Position numbers and translations under genes: made by a program
Part shown: positions 6,076-6,467 of the stretch, piece by piece
Layout of the letters: each line of letters opens with the position of its first letter
Position numbering within the stretch: position 1 is the first letter of the stretch
Source: Planctomycetaceae bacterium
GTDB taxonomy: Bacteria; Planctomycetota; Planctomycetia; Planctomycetales; Planctomycetaceae
Direction: 5' to 3'
Length of the DNA stretch: 6,467 nucleotides
Assembly (NCBI GenBank): GCA_015487825.1
Contig: WFOZ01000706.1
Location: 1-6,467 of the forward strand
The notes under the pieces: model-generated
Databases searched by the model: none
What the model was told of the DNA's origin: nothing
Seen by the model: the letters and a program-made list of their open reading frames with translations, nothing else

Positions 6076-6467
6076 TTATTCGGGGAGATCGCTGATCCAT
6101 TGCTGAAATTGATTTTCGTCAACATTGCGACCACTGATGACCAGAACAATATCGCCTTCACCTTCCAAGTTTACTTTTCCGGTAAGCGCTGCAGCGAGAG
6201 AAATCGCACCGGATGGCTCGGCTCGTAAACCGTGATTCTGATAAAGCCATCTCATCGCCACCCGGGTTTGCAGATCGGGAACTGTTACTGCTTTTGATAT
6301 ATGCTTTTTAAGGATCGGCCAGTTATGTTCGCCGACATCGTAGGAAAGCAGTCCATCACAAATACTCGTGGGATGTTCCAGGCTTGTTCTTTTTCCCGCT
6401 TTCAGTGAACGTGCGAAATCATCAGCGGTGTCCGGTTCAACGGCGATAATGGTTGCTTCCGGAAAAC
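6076..6467 (-). CDS. Threonine/serine dehydratase family protein (PLP fold type II), C-terminal 129 residues
   Basis: Only the end of the gene is present; the start lies beyond 6467. The visible 129 residues begin FPEATIIAVEPDTADDF, contain PTSICDGLL (visible residues 32-40) and EPSGAISLAAAL (83-94), and end soon after ISGRNVD (110-116). EPSGA and an SGGN-like motif are landmarks of the threonine dehydratase/serine racemase family, which deaminates Thr or Ser to 2-oxo acids in the cytoplasm. The Ser of the last motif normally contacts the pyridine nitrogen of PLP. The protein stops about 13 residues after this motif, so it has no C-terminal ACT regulatory domain and is the short, TdcB- or racemase-like form, not the long IlvA form. 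Arg replaces the second Gly of SGGN. Substrate, and racemase versus dehydratase activity, cannot be decided from this part. Confidence 0.88.
   Translation of the reverse strand, partial: FPEATIIAVEPDTADDFARSLKAGKRTSLEHPTSICDGLLSYDVGEHNWPILKKHISKAVTVPDLQTRVAMRWLYQNHGLRAEPSGAISLAAALTGKVNLEGEGDIVLVISGRNVDENQFQQWISDLPE

Noticed and set aside
6076..6261. Separate small gene of 61 codons starting with GTG
   Set aside because: The frame continues upstream without a stop to the window edge and encodes the typical dehydratase C-terminus, so it is only the end of a larger gene.
1..6467. CRISPR array, tRNA, rRNA, transposase or phage genes
   Set aside because: No regularly spaced long repeats, cloverleaf-like sequence, rRNA signature or mobile-element gene was seen on either strand.

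Overview
The window comes from a planctomycete or a close PVC relative. Three of its four genes belong to families that are hallmarks of that phylum: a DUF1501 protein, a PSCyt2/PSD1 (DUF1549/DUF1553) protein carrying a cytochrome module, and a PSCyt1-WD40 protein. The genus cannot be fixed from the sequence. Assignments rest on motif recognition in the translated sequence; no database search was run.

All four genes are on the minus strand, so transcription runs from high to low coordinates. At the right edge (6467-6076) is the C-terminal part of a short, PLP-dependent threonine/serine dehydratase. A 401-base intergenic region (5675-6075) follows. It holds two neighbouring REP-like palindromes, each with a GTAG foot, a third GTAG-led palindrome, two short direct repeats and a plausible sigma70-type promoter. 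Next come a complete DUF1501 gene (5674-4304), a 205-base gap with a nested palindromic element, a complete 838-residue Big2/cytochrome/DUF1549/DUF1553 gene (4098-1582), an 83-base gap, and a WD40 gene that runs off the left edge (1498 to beyond 1). The WD40 gene is open to the edge, with no stop codon in 499 codons.

The last three genes look like one functional cassette. The first product carries a twin-arginine (Tat-like) leader. The other two carry Sec-type leaders and together contain three candidate c-type heme sites: a CX4CH, a CXXCH and another CXXCH. The products are therefore probably exported and may form a redox or surface-associated complex. The family combination is typical of planctomycetes, but its biochemical role is not established, and no substrate is proposed here. 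The dehydratase is separated by a long repeat-bearing gap and is probably unrelated.

The less ordinary signals are the REP-like repeats placed in what may be the 5' leader of the cassette, a related sequence core shared by two intergenic gaps, a hairpin with the DUF1501 stop codon in its loop, the CX4CH heme motif framed by Ig-like domains, and the probable start of a PPC domain at the left edge.
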